Shown in pieces: positions 1-6,990 of a stretch of DNA of 8,373 nt. The notes under the pieces were generated by a model. It was not told where the DNA came from. It worked only from the letters and a program-made list of their open reading frames with translations, and ran no database searches. This stretch comes from Sphingobacteriia bacterium (GTDB lineage Bacteria; Bacteroidota; Bacteroidia; Chitinophagales; Chitinophagaceae), in the NCBI GenBank assembly GCA_004294465.1, contig REAV01000025.1:1-8373 (forward strand), read 5' to 3'. The translations under genes were made by a program, and so were the position numbers. Every line of letters starts with the position of its first letter. The first letter of the stretch is position 1.

Positions 1-50
1 TTTTTAAAAGAAATAATTGGCTTATTCGTATACCGTTTCACTGGCAAAGC

Positions 51-941
51 CTAGAATGGCATACCAAATGCAATCAAATAAATAGCGATTGCAGAAAGCC
101 CCACCCCGATCCAATTCAATAACGACAATCTTTCCTTGAAAATGATTTCAGCAAACAGTGTACTGAAAAGTACTATTCCCATATTATTCATAGGGATACT
201 GGAACTACTTGGCCAAGGGCTTTGTTTTAAAAAATGAATCAAACACCAAATAGAAAAATAATTGGGTATGCCAATTAAAATGCCAGCAAAAATATGTTTC
301 CAAGCAAATTGTACTTTGCCAGTTGTGTACTGATAAATCAGAATAATAAAACCGATTAAAGCAGCAGAAAAAAATCCAGTAATTAAATAAGCATTGCTGT
401 TTTCATCATTCACATATGTTTGCTGAACATGATTAATCAATGCATCCAGAAGCCCACTGCCAATGAACAATACTATTGGTAATATATATTTTAAAGACTT
501 CGAAACGGTTGCTCGATCTGTATCATTTGTTTCTTTCGGATAACAAGTGAGCACTACAGCAATCAATGCGAGAATAACACCCACCAGTTTCCAACCAGCT
601 ACACTTTCGTTATACAGATAAACCGATAAAACAACTGGAATAATCAATGAAAGTTTATTGGCAACTGATGCAACAGCTACACTAATTTTTTGAGCAGTTA
701 TTCCAATTACATTGAATATTGATACAAATAGAATGCCCATTAAGCAAGCCCATTTAAACCATGGACTGGCAGCGGCTTCGGCATTAATAGGAAAAGCTCC
801 ATTCACAATAGAGCCAGTGATTACACAAGTAATATAGTTAAACACAATGGCAGGAAATACAGGCACATTAAATCGCTCACAAGCCTTAAAAGAAAGAATC
901 AGGTAACTGGTTAAAACAATACTTCCTATTAAATAAAACAT
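51..941 (-). CDS. EamA/DMT-superfamily transporter, 296 aa
   Basis: This is a predicted inner-membrane permease of the drug/metabolite transporter superfamily. The protein is hydrophobic along almost its whole length, with about ten helix-sized segments arranged as two halves. The first half is residues 1 to about 135 and the second about 150-293, separated by a polar loop around 136-148 rich in K, T and D. That length and duplicated layout are typical of EamA proteins. The second half ends with the usual pattern of an amphipathic stretch (FKERLSLLNWIGVGL, about 269-283) before the last helix. The substrate cannot be read from sequence; family members export amino acids, nucleosides or other metabolites. 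The start is 8 bp after the ribD stop on the same strand, so the two are probably co-transcribed. A riboflavin-related substrate is possible but has no sequence support. The start codon sits in a 19-bp sequence that recurs exactly at the exbB start. Confidence 0.85.
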   Translation of the reverse strand: MFYLIGSIVLTSYLILSFKACERFNVPVFPAIVFNYITCVITGSIVNGAFPINAEAAASPWFKWACLMGILFVSIFNVIGITAQKISVAVASVANKLSLIIPVVLSVYLYNESVAGWKLVGVILALIAVVLTCYPKETNDTDRATVSKSLKYILPIVLFIGSGLLDALINHVQQTYVNDENSNAYLITGFFSAALIGFIILIYQYTTGKVQFAWKHIFAGILIGIPNYFSIWCLIHFLKQSPWPSSSSIPMNNMGIVLFSTLFAEIIFKERLSLLNWIGVGLSAIAIYLIAFGMPF

Positions 942-948
942 GGGCTCA
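930..948 (-). repeat. 19-bp direct repeat at the EamA transporter start (copy 1)
   Basis: The plus-strand sequence TAAATAAAACATGGGCTCA is identical here and at 4060-4078. Read on the coding strand it is TGAGCCC followed by ATG TTT TAT TTA, so it covers seven bases of leader, the start codon and the first codons (MFYL). The match extends to 22 bp with one mismatch (927-948). In this copy the leader part lies in the 8-bp gap between the ribD stop and the transporter start. Confidence 0.8.
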
Positions 949-949
949 G

Positions 950-1990
950 TTATTTGTTCAAATAAATGACTATTTCATCATCCAGCAATTTTTTATTGCT
1001 TTCAATTTTAAATTGAGTTAACAATGGCGCATCAATTCCATTTCGTATTGATAAGGATTGATTAGTAAGCACCCTTGCTTCATCCCATAAAGATTCATTA
1101 ATGAAAGATTGCAAAATGCTGGCACCCCCTTCTACCAAAATAGAATGATAGTTTTGTAAATAACAAAATTCAATGACTTGAGCAATTACCGATTGATTAC
1201 TCAATACTTGCTCATATTGTACCGCCCCTATTCTCTCGCTTTTTGTATAATTAAAAACAATGGTGGGTTGCCCATCTGAAAATAAGTGTAAATGAGTAGG
1301 CAATCGCAAAGACAAATCAATAACCAAACGTTTAGGAGATTTACCATTCCAGAATCGATTATTGAGTATTGGATTATCTTTTAAAGCAGTGTTGGTACCC
1401 ACTAAAATTGCAGCAACTTCCGACCTCCATCGATGAACCATTGTATTTGACATTCGATTGGTTATGAATAGTCGCTCATTGGATGCAGAAGCAATTTTTG
1501 CATCGGCAGTTTGCGCCCACTTCAAAATGATATAGGGTCGTTTTTTTTGATGAAAAGTAAAAAAGCTTGCATTGATCCGCTTGCATTCCAATTCCAAAAT
1601 ACCTGTTTCAACTTTAACTCCTGCCTCTTTTAAAATATGGATGCCTTTTCCATTAACTGAATCAAAAGGATCAGTGCTCCCAATTACAACATGCTTTATT
1701 TGATTCTTTACTATTAAATCAGCACAGGGTGGCGTTTTTCCATAATGAGCACAGGGTTCAAGTGATACATACAAAGTTGCATCTTTAACAAACGCTTTAT
1801 CATCCGGGCTTACTGAATTGATACAATTCACTTCAGCATGTGGCCCACCATAAACTGCATGATAGCCCTCCCCAATAATGCGGTCTTTGTGAACCAACAC
1901 CGATCCAACCATTGGATTGGGTGCAACGGAACCCGCTCCTTTTAAAGCCAGTTCAATGCAGCGTTGCATATATTTTTCTTGTTGCACCAT
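950..1990 (-). CDS. ribD: Bifunctional riboflavin biosynthesis deaminase/reductase RibD
   Basis: RibD deaminates the 2,5-diamino-6-ribosylamino-pyrimidinone phosphate made from GTP, then reduces the ribosyl side chain with NADPH: two consecutive cytosolic steps of riboflavin synthesis. The N-terminal deaminase carries the zinc ligands in GGPHAEV (H51, E53) and in EPCAHYGKTPPCAD (C80, C89), plus APNPMVG near the N terminus. The C-terminal reductase begins about residue 151 (RPYIILKWAQTADAKIA) and contains VGTNTALKDNP and LVEGGASILQSF. The frame stays open upstream to 2077, but the extra 29 residues are unlike the family, would overlap prmC by 41 bp, and include an exact TAnnTTTG box. I therefore use the ATG at 1988-1990 (MVQQEKYMQRC, 346 aa). 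The ATG at 1967-1969 is the alternative. The EamA gene follows after 8 bp. Confidence 0.95.
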   Translation of the reverse strand: MVQQEKYMQRCIELALKGAGSVAPNPMVGSVLVHKDRIIGEGYHAVYGGPHAEVNCINSVSPDDKAFVKDATLYVSLEPCAHYGKTPPCADLIVKNQIKHVVIGSTDPFDSVNGKGIHILKEAGVKVETGILELECKRINASFFTFHQKKRPYIILKWAQTADAKIASASNERLFITNRMSNTMVHRWRSEVAAILVGTNTALKDNPILNNRFWNGKSPKRLVIDLSLRLPTHLHLFSDGQPTIVFNYTKSERIGAVQYEQVLSNQSVIAQVIEFCYLQNYHSILVEGGASILQSFINESLWDEARVLTNQSLSIRNGIDAPLLTQFKIESNKKLLDDEIVIYLNK

Positions 1991-2004
1991 ATTATTCAGA
2001 TTTG

Positions 2005-2012
2005 CAAAAATA
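2005..2012 (-). promoter_or_regulatory. Putative ribD -7 promoter box (TATTTTTG)
   Basis: On the minus strand the sequence reads TATTTTTG, an exact match to the Bacteroidota -7 consensus TAnnTTTG, 14 bp before the chosen ribD start. No TTG at the usual -33 spacing was found, so this is a partial match. If it is used, the ATG at 1990 would have a very short leader of roughly 8-10 nt, and the ATG at 1969 a leader of about 30 nt. It argues against translation starting at 2077. Confidence 0.4.
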
Positions 2013-2036
2013 GCCAAATGATGGGTACATTGCAGT

Positions 2037-2897
2037 ATGACAATTTCGGAAGCAAAACAAAGCATAATTAACAGCATCCTTTTACACTACGATAAAAGAG
2101 AAGCTGCCAATATTGCCTCAATGCTAATGGAATGGATCACAAAAATGAATAAAACAGATATGTTGTTGAACAAATCTGTTTTATTGCATCCTGATCAAAT
2201 CAACAATGTCAATGATTTCTCAAAAAGGCTGATTCTTGGCGAACCAATGCAATATATTATAGGAGAAGCTTGGTTTATGAGCAATCGATTTAAAGTAAGC
2301 AAAGGCACCCTCATTCCCAGACCAGAAACCGAAGAATTGGTAGCCTGGGTATTGGAAGACATACAACAACTCAACTTAAGCGATATCCATTTAATAGATA
2401 TTGGCACAGGAAGCGGTTGTATTCCAATAAGTATTAAAGCTAAAGCTCCATCAGTCAATATTGTTGCTATTGATATCAGCAACAATGCAATAGCAATTGC
2501 AGAAGAAAACGCAGCGCAATTAGATTGTTCTATACAATTTAAAATGCTGGATTTTTTAGATGAAACAACTTGGGCAAATATAGAACCAGCTCATATCATT
2601 GTCAGCAACCCCCCATATATTAAAGAATTAGAAAAATCGTCCATGCATCAAAATGTTGTTGATTTTGAACCACATCAGGCATTGTTTGTACCCAATGATG
2701 ACGCACTCATATTTTATCGAGCAATTGTAAGATTCAGCCAAACTCATTTATTGCCAGGAGGAACTATCTATTTAGAAATAAACGATGCTTTAGGCAAAGA
2801 AGTGGTAGCACTATTTTCTAGCAGCTATGCATCAGTTGAATTGAGGAAAGATATTTTTGAAAAAGACAGAATGGTAAAAATTAAAAAGCCGAATTAA
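2037..2897 (+). CDS. prmC: Peptide chain release factor N5-glutamine methyltransferase PrmC (HemK)
   Basis: PrmC methylates the glutamine of the GGQ motif in release factors RF1 and RF2 using S-adenosylmethionine, which speeds translation termination. The 286-aa length is normal for the family. Residues 1-80 form the helical substrate-binding N-terminal domain. A Rossmann-type methyltransferase domain follows, with RPETEE (95-100), the SAM-binding motif DIGTGSGCIP (121-130), the acidic ribose-binding position in VAIDIS (143-148), and the catalytic NPPY (191-194) that holds the substrate glutamine. The late EIND (247-250) also matches the family. The first ATG gives a typical N terminus (MTISEAK). 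The gene diverges from ribD across 46 bp. Its TAA overlaps the stop codon of the convergent exbD, and no terminator hairpin separates them. Confidence 0.95.
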   Translation: MTISEAKQSIINSILLHYDKREAANIASMLMEWITKMNKTDMLLNKSVLLHPDQINNVNDFSKRLILGEPMQYIIGEAWFMSNRFKVSKGTLIPRPETEELVAWVLEDIQQLNLSDIHLIDIGTGSGCIPISIKAKAPSVNIVAIDISNNAIAIAEENAAQLDCSIQFKMLDFLDETTWANIEPAHIIVSNPPYIKELEKSSMHQNVVDFEPHQALFVPNDDALIFYRAIVRFSQTHLLPGGTIYLEINDALGKEVVALFSSSYASVELRKDIFEKDRMVKIKKPN

Positions 2898-3301
2898 TTG
2901 CGAGCACCACTATTGTCTACAGCCATTACTGGGGTAGCGCCTAATTTTTTGATGATCTGCATAACCTGAATAGCAGTCCCTAAATGAGCAGTACTATCGC
3001 CATTAATTACTACAGATGGTTTATCCGTTTCTTTGGATAAAAATGCTTTCAATTTTGCTTCCAATTCATTCATTGATATCTTTTCGGCACCAATAAAAAT
3101 TTGTTGGGATTTATCAACAGTAACAACCACGGTTTGCTTGGCTTTAGTGTCGGCTTTTGCTTTTGGATTAGACACTTTAATAACATTCGGATTAGCCAAT
3201 GTTGATACAATTAAAAAGAAAAGAAGCAATATGAATAATATATCATTCAAAGCGCCCGTATGCACTTCAGGATGATTTCTAAACCGTTTTCTAATATTCA
3301 T
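2894..3301 (-). CDS. exbD: ExbD/TolR-family biopolymer transport protein
   Basis: This is a subunit of an inner-membrane proton-driven motor that works with ExbB to energise TonB-dependent outer-membrane transport. At 135 aa it has the family layout: a short basic cytoplasmic tail (MNIRKRFRNHPEVHTG), one membrane helix at about 18-36, then a periplasmic domain of about 90 residues. D20, in LNDILFILLLFFLIV, sits at the start of the helix where ExbD/TolR proteins carry their essential proton-binding aspartate. The periplasmic part includes VVVTVDKSQQIFIGAEKI and PSVVINGDSTAHLGTAIQVMQIIKKLG, close to the ExbD fold. It lies downstream of exbB on the same strand, separated by an unusual tandem repeat. 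TolR of a Tol system is the alternative, but no tolB or pal is present here. Confidence 0.92.
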   Translation of the reverse strand: MNIRKRFRNHPEVHTGALNDILFILLLFFLIVSTLANPNVIKVSNPKAKADTKAKQTVVVTVDKSQQIFIGAEKISMNELEAKLKAFLSKETDKPSVVINGDSTAHLGTAIQVMQIIKKLGATPVMAVDNSGARN

Positions 3302-3322
3302 AATTCTTATCTCTCTTATTGT

Positions 3323-3389
3323 ATCTCTTATCTTATATCTCTTATCTTATATCTCTTATCTTATATCTCTTATCTTATATCTCTTATCT
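3323..3389. repeat. 14-bp tandem repeat, about 4.8 copies, in the exbB-exbD gap
   Basis: The plus-strand unit ATCTCTTATCTTAT occurs four times without error (3323-3336, 3337-3350, 3351-3364, 3365-3378), followed by an 11-base partial copy (3379-3389) that runs into the exbB stop codon. A degenerate copy (TCTCTTAT core at 3312-3319) lies on the exbD side, so the array fills most of the 86-bp gap. Each unit looks like two related heptamers, ATCTCTT and ATCTTAT. On the transcript strand the unit is ATAAGATAAGAGAT, which has no cytosine; the whole gap has a single C on that strand (position 3321). It could vary in copy number by slippage without changing either protein. Confidence 0.95.
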
Positions 3390-4071
3390 ACTTGGTGGGT
3401 TCTTGTAAAACATCAATAAAATCAGCACTTGCCGCTTCCATTTTATTAGCCGTTTTATCTATCTGTGTGCTTAAATAATTATGTCCTACATAGGCAATCA
3501 GTCCAATGATCAAACCAGTTGCGGAAGTGATCATTTTGGTATAAATACCACCAGCAATTGTATTTAAAGTATACTCTCCTGTTGAAGCAATGCCATAAAA
3601 CAACTGTACCATCCCGATAATTGTTCCCAGAAATCCGAACATGGGGGCAATACCAGCAATTAATGATAAAATGGACAGGTTCTTTTCCATTTTATACATT
3701 TCGAGCTTACCTACATTCTCCATGCTTTTTTCAATAGCATCAATTGGTTTCCCAATCCGTTGAATTCCTTTGTCAATCATTTTAGCTACCGGATTTTCGG
3801 TATTCTTTGTCATACTCCTTGCAGCTTGTACATTGCCATTTAAAATATGGTCACGTACAATATTCATGAAATTGACATCGATGGTTGATGCTTTTCTGAT
3901 AGCTATCACTCTTTCTACAAAAACAAATATGGCTGCAATCAATAGCAGATATAGCGGATACATGATCCAGCCGCCTTTTTCGAGCAAGGTAATTAATGAA
4001 ATTTTCTCAGAAGCAACTACAACATTTGAAGCAACTTTTTGAACAGTATCGGCTTGTAATAAATAAAACAT
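3388..4071 (-). CDS. exbB: MotA/TolQ/ExbB proton-channel family protein
   Basis: ExbB forms the pentameric proton channel around ExbD in the inner membrane and powers TonB-dependent uptake. The 227-aa protein has three membrane segments: about 35-53 (IMYPLYLLLIAAIFVFVERVI), about 132-158 and about 174-202. A cytoplasmic domain of roughly 75 residues separates the first two. The signature IAPMFGFLGTIIGMVQLF (140-157) matches the ExbB/TolQ consensus. GGIYTKMITSATGLIIGLIAYVGHNYL (174-200) forms the third helix; T150 and T182 lie where conserved channel threonines occur. The stop codon TAG (3388-3390) abuts the tandem repeat before exbD. The start lies in the 19-bp sequence shared with the EamA transporter start. 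There is no strong promoter in the 45-bp gap upstream, so co-transcription with the SPFH gene is plausible. Confidence 0.93.
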   Translation of the reverse strand: MFYLLQADTVQKVASNVVVASEKISLITLLEKGGWIMYPLYLLLIAAIFVFVERVIAIRKASTIDVNFMNIVRDHILNGNVQAARSMTKNTENPVAKMIDKGIQRIGKPIDAIEKSMENVGKLEMYKMEKNLSILSLIAGIAPMFGFLGTIIGMVQLFYGIASTGEYTLNTIAGGIYTKMITSATGLIIGLIAYVGHNYLSTQIDKTANKMEAASADFIDVLQEPTK

Positions 4072-4078
4072 GGGCTCA
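4060..4078 (-). repeat. 19-bp direct repeat at the exbB start (copy 2)
   Basis: This is identical to 930-948. On the coding strand it reads TGAGCCC, then ATG TTT TAT TTA. The upstream flank (4079 onward) differs from copy 1, and the downstream coding sequences diverge after the fourth codon, so the identity is confined to the start region of two unrelated membrane-protein genes. Confidence 0.8.
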
Positions 4079-4116
4079 AGATAAAAAATGAATTGTTAAG
4101 CCATTGCAAAAGAAAA

Positions 4117-5049
4117 TTATTTACGCTCAGCTTCCTTCATTTTCATCATAGCCATGATCTGTTTCATATTGTTTTGCATTCCATCTGGGCTGCCATCAAG
4201 AAAAATGATATTTCCTTTGCCAATTTCCGCAAAATTTTTAATCGCTTCCGTCCACATGCTGAATAAAATCACATTGGTATCTAAATTGGCTTGTTTCATC
4301 TCTTCTGCTGCTTGACTCATTCCTTTAGCAACTTCTGCACGAAATAATGCTACTCCTTGACCTCTTAATCTGGCTGCTTCCCTTTCAGCTTCAGCTGCAA
4401 TTTTTATGGCATTTCCTTCTGCTTCTGCTCCTTTGGTTTTAGTAATTAGTAAAGCCTGTCCTTCATTTTCTGCTGCAGCTTTTAAATTATTACTCGCCAC
4501 CACCTTACTCATACTTTCCATGATCTGTTGGTCGAAAGTGATATCATTGATTTGTAAATCTTGTAAATGATATCCCCATTCTTCCAGAGAAACATCAATT
4601 TGTTGTTTTACATCTTCTACAATTTCTCTGCGCAGTAATAAAATTTCCGCTTGTTTTTTGGTAGCAACAAAAGCCCTTATGGACCCTTCTACTGTTCTTA
4701 TTAATGCTTGCATTAAATCCTTATCGCTAATGAATTTAAAAGCTACATTTTTGATGGTCTCTTCTTGTTGATTGATTACCGAATACAGCAACATGCTTTT
4801 AAAATACACATTGGCCTGGTCAACCGTCACTGCCTGAAATTCCAACTCAACTGAACGGTTTTGAATACTTACTGTTTTATACACCTGTTCAATCAATGGA
4901 ATTTTAAAATTTAAACCTGGCAATAAAATTCTTCTGTATTTACCAAACATGGTAATCACATCTATCGTTCCTTGATTTACTGTAACCAATCCACTAAAAA
5001 AAATAAATAGCAGAACAGGTACCCACCAAAATGCCAATAATGTACTCAT
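4117..5049 (-). CDS. SPFH/band-7 domain membrane protein (stomatin/slipin-like)
   Basis: This is a membrane-anchored scaffold protein of the stomatin/prohibitin/flotillin/HflK-C superfamily, which assembles into ring-like oligomers in the membrane. The 310-aa protein has an N-terminal membrane helix (about 5-23, FWWVPVLLFIFFSGLVTV). The SPFH domain follows from about residue 24 to 190, opening with VNQGTIDVITMFGKYRRILLPGLNFKIPLIEQVYKTVSIQNRS in the usual arrangement. A charged, alanine-rich coiled-coil segment lies at about 185-252 (AAAENEGQALLITKTKGAEAEGNA..., AAEAEREAARLRGQG), as in stomatins. The C terminus has NIIFLDGS (280-287) and a methionine-rich tail (MKQIMAMMKMKEAERK). No NfeD partner is adjacent, so it is not a standard slipin-NfeD pair. 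It lies 45 bp upstream of exbB and 40 bp downstream of pepT on the same strand. The specific role is unknown. Confidence 0.88.
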   Translation of the reverse strand: MSTLLAFWWVPVLLFIFFSGLVTVNQGTIDVITMFGKYRRILLPGLNFKIPLIEQVYKTVSIQNRSVELEFQAVTVDQANVYFKSMLLYSVINQQEETIKNVAFKFISDKDLMQALIRTVEGSIRAFVATKKQAEILLLRREIVEDVKQQIDVSLEEWGYHLQDLQINDITFDQQIMESMSKVVASNNLKAAAENEGQALLITKTKGAEAEGNAIKIAAEAEREAARLRGQGVALFRAEVAKGMSQAAEEMKQANLDTNVILFSMWTEAIKNFAEIGKGNIIFLDGSPDGMQNNMKQIMAMMKMKEAERK

Positions 5050-5089
5050 AAAAAATATTTTAGTAAATGTAATTCTAATTTAAATTAAT

Positions 5090-6337
5090 TCACGACCGTT
5101 CTTCCCAAACCTTTACCAGTTCTACCAATGCTTCTACAGCAAATTGCATGTCTTCTACTCCTATCCATTCATGCTTGCTGTGTATTGCCTGCATTCCTGT
5201 AAAAATATTAGGGCAAGGCAAACCCATAAAACTCAATCTGGAACCATCAGTTCCACCCCGAATAGGTTCCTTTATAAAGGGCAATCCTATTCTGCGGTAT
5301 GCTTCTTCGGCATATGAAACAGTAAAAGGAAATTGATCCAAAATTTCCTTCATATTTCTATATTGCTCAACTACTTTAAATGTGTAACTCGCCCCTTTAT
5401 ATTTTGCTATCACTTTTTCTGCAATGGATTGCAAAAGAGATTCGTGTTTTTGCAGTTGACTGGTTTCAAAATCTCTAATCAAAAAATCGATGGATGCTTT
5501 TTCGGCCAATCCTTCTATTCGCAATGGGTGAATGAACCCCTGCCTTGTTTCTGTAGATTCAGGCGACAATTTTTCTTTCGGCAATTGGTCTACTATTTCA
5601 CTGGCAATTTTTATAGCATTAACCATTTTGTTCTTGGCATCTCCAGGATGCGCAATAATTCCTTCAATCTGAAGAGTTACTCCATCAGCACTAAAAGTTT
5701 CTTCTTCAAAACTGCCCAGCTTCCCCCCATCAAGTGTGTAAGCAAAATTGGCTCCCAATTGTTCCAGATTCAATTTAACAGTTCCTTCTCCAATTTCTTC
5801 ATCTGGTGTGAATAGAATTTTTATTGTGCCATGCAGTATTTCGGGATGACTAATTAAATATTGCGCAAAATCCATAATGATGGCCACCCCTGCTTTATCA
5901 TCGGCACCCAGTAATGTATTACCACTTGCAGTAATAATGTCTTTACCAATATGGTTTTTTAAATAAGGATATTGATCAACTGAAATTATTTGACTTACAT
6001 CATCAGGCAATATGATTGGCAGTCCATCATATTTTGAGTGAAGGATTGGTTTAACATTGGTGCCACTGCAATCTGGGGCTGTATCAATATGACTACAGAA
6101 ACAAATAACAGGCATTTTTTTTGAACTCGTTGCAGGTATAGTTCCATACACATAACCAAATTCATCAGTTAACACATCTACTACTCCAATTTCTTTAAGT
6201 TCAGCTGCCAATAAATTGGACAATACTTTTTGTTTAGGGGTACTTGGATGTAATGAAGAATGAGGATCGCTTTGTGTATCTATTTGTACATAACGCATCA
6301 ACCTATCTGTAACACTATATGGATAATTCAACAACAT
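5090..6337 (-). CDS. pepT: Peptidase T (tripeptide aminopeptidase, M20 family)
   Basis: PepT is a cytosolic di-zinc aminopeptidase that removes the N-terminal residue from tripeptides in the last stages of peptide breakdown. The 415-aa length fits the family (about 405-415). All metal-site motifs are visible: SHIDTAPD (H83, D85), LLGADDKAG (bridging D146), TPDEEIGEG (E180 as general base and E181 as ligand), TLDGG (D203) and HSKHE (386-390, final histidine ligand). RGGTDGSRLSFMGLPCPNIFTG (360-381) is a strong PepT signature that separates it from DapE and ArgE. The M20 dimerisation domain lies at about 218-325 (IIAHPGDAKNKMVNAIKIA). The first ATG gives a normal N terminus (YSVTDRLMRYVQIDTQSD). 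It diverges from the membrane protein at 6427 across 89 bp and is the first gene of a same-strand run into the SPFH protein and exbBD. Confidence 0.96.
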   Translation of the reverse strand: MLLNYPYSVTDRLMRYVQIDTQSDPHSSLHPSTPKQKVLSNLLAAELKEIGVVDVLTDEFGYVYGTIPATSSKKMPVICFCSHIDTAPDCSGTNVKPILHSKYDGLPIILPDDVSQIISVDQYPYLKNHIGKDIITASGNTLLGADDKAGVAIIMDFAQYLISHPEILHGTIKILFTPDEEIGEGTVKLNLEQLGANFAYTLDGGKLGSFEEETFSADGVTLQIEGIIAHPGDAKNKMVNAIKIASEIVDQLPKEKLSPESTETRQGFIHPLRIEGLAEKASIDFLIRDFETSQLQKHESLLQSIAEKVIAKYKGASYTFKVVEQYRNMKEILDQFPFTVSYAEEAYRRIGLPFIKEPIRGGTDGSRLSFMGLPCPNIFTGMQAIHSKHEWIGVEDMQFAVEALVELVKVWEERS

Positions 6338-6426
6338 GCTATTTTTTTCACAAGGTAATATTTGTGCTCCATCCCCTTGACAATTCCATTTGTTATATTT
6401 AAATTAGAGCAACTAAACTCCCAAAA

Positions 6427-6975
6427 ATGAAAAAAACAATCATTGGAACTATTGTTGGTGGAATTATTTTATTCATGTGGCAGTTCTTATCTTGGACTGC
6501 ATTAGACTTACATCGGCCTGCCCAAGACTATACTCCAAAACAAGACAGTATATTATCTTATTTAAGTGCCAACTTAGAAAAAGAAGGTGGTTATTTTTTG
6601 CCAACTGCACCAAAAGGAACTTCGTTTGAAGAAATGGAAAAAATCACGAACAAAAGTATTGGTAAGCCATGGGCAACTATCCAATACCACAGCAGTTTAG
6701 AATACAATATGGGTATGAATATGGGGAGAGCGTTGGTTGTGAATTTGGTGCTTGCTTGGCTACTCATCTGGTTATTGGGCCAATTCAATAATAATAGTTT
6801 TGGCAAAACATTGAGCGCATCTTTAGCCGTAGGCTTTATAGTATATTTAAACAGTGCGTATACTAGCCATGTATGGTATCATCTATTTGATATCAGGGCA
6901 TTTTTAATAGATGTTATTGCCATGTGGGGATTGACAGGAATTTGGTTGGGCTGGTGGTTGAATAGAAAAGCCTGA
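6427..6975 (+). CDS. Uncharacterised four-helix membrane protein, 182 aa
   Basis: I do not recognise a named family. The protein begins with MKK and a hydrophobic helix (about 4-25) without a clear signal-peptidase site, so this is more likely an anchor. An extracytoplasmic or cytosolic soluble stretch of about 75 residues follows (26-100), containing GGYFLPTAPKGTSFEEMEK and GKPWATIQYHSS. Three more membrane helices lie at about 102-120, 126-144 and 155-178, with aromatic-rich ends (SHVWYHLFDIR, WLGWWLNRK). Histidines at 28, 88, 148 and 152 lie near helix ends and could bind a ligand, but this is speculation. The gene diverges from pepT. Upstream is TTGACA (6377-6382) with TAAATT 17 bp later, and a 7-of-8 match to TAnnTTTG (TATATTTA, 6394-6401); neither is convincing alone. 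A strong hairpin terminator follows 15 bp after the stop. Confidence 0.8.
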   Translation: MKKTIIGTIVGGIILFMWQFLSWTALDLHRPAQDYTPKQDSILSYLSANLEKEGGYFLPTAPKGTSFEEMEKITNKSIGKPWATIQYHSSLEYNMGMNMGRALVVNLVLAWLLIWLLGQFNNNSFGKTLSASLAVGFIVYLNSAYTSHVWYHLFDIRAFLIDVIAMWGLTGIWLGWWLNRKA

Positions 6976-6990
6976 TAGAGCAACAATAAA

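Noticed and set aside
19..51. GGCTT/AAGCC inverted repeat after the EamA stop as a terminator
   Set aside because: The stem is 5 bp with a 23-base loop and no adjacent T run on the transcript strand.
2195..2485. 96-codon minus-strand open frame inside prmC
   Set aside because: It is fully contained in a gene with all PrmC motifs intact and is a reading-frame shadow.
3302..3389. CRISPR-like array
   Set aside because: The repeats are head-to-tail 14-mers without spacers and there are no cas genes.
3260..3478. 72-codon plus-strand open frame with a hydrophobic SYLISLILYLL-type product
   Set aside because: It is created by the 14-bp tandem repeat read in successive frames and overlaps exbD and exbB on the other strand; it has no start context or family match.
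5333..5815. 160-codon plus-strand open frame opposite pepT
   Set aside because: It is antisense to a complete pepT, rich in F, C and S as expected from a complement frame, with no recognisable domain.
6351..6379. CAAGG/CCTTG inverted repeat in the pepT upstream region
   Set aside because: Only 5 bp of pairing with a 19-base loop; likely chance.
6377..6405. E. coli-like promoter TTGACA-17 bp-TAAATT upstream of the 6427 gene
   Set aside because: The -35 is perfect and the spacing is right, but the -10 matches only 4 of 6 and Bacteroidota primary sigma factors use a different consensus; it is kept only as a note in the gene entry.
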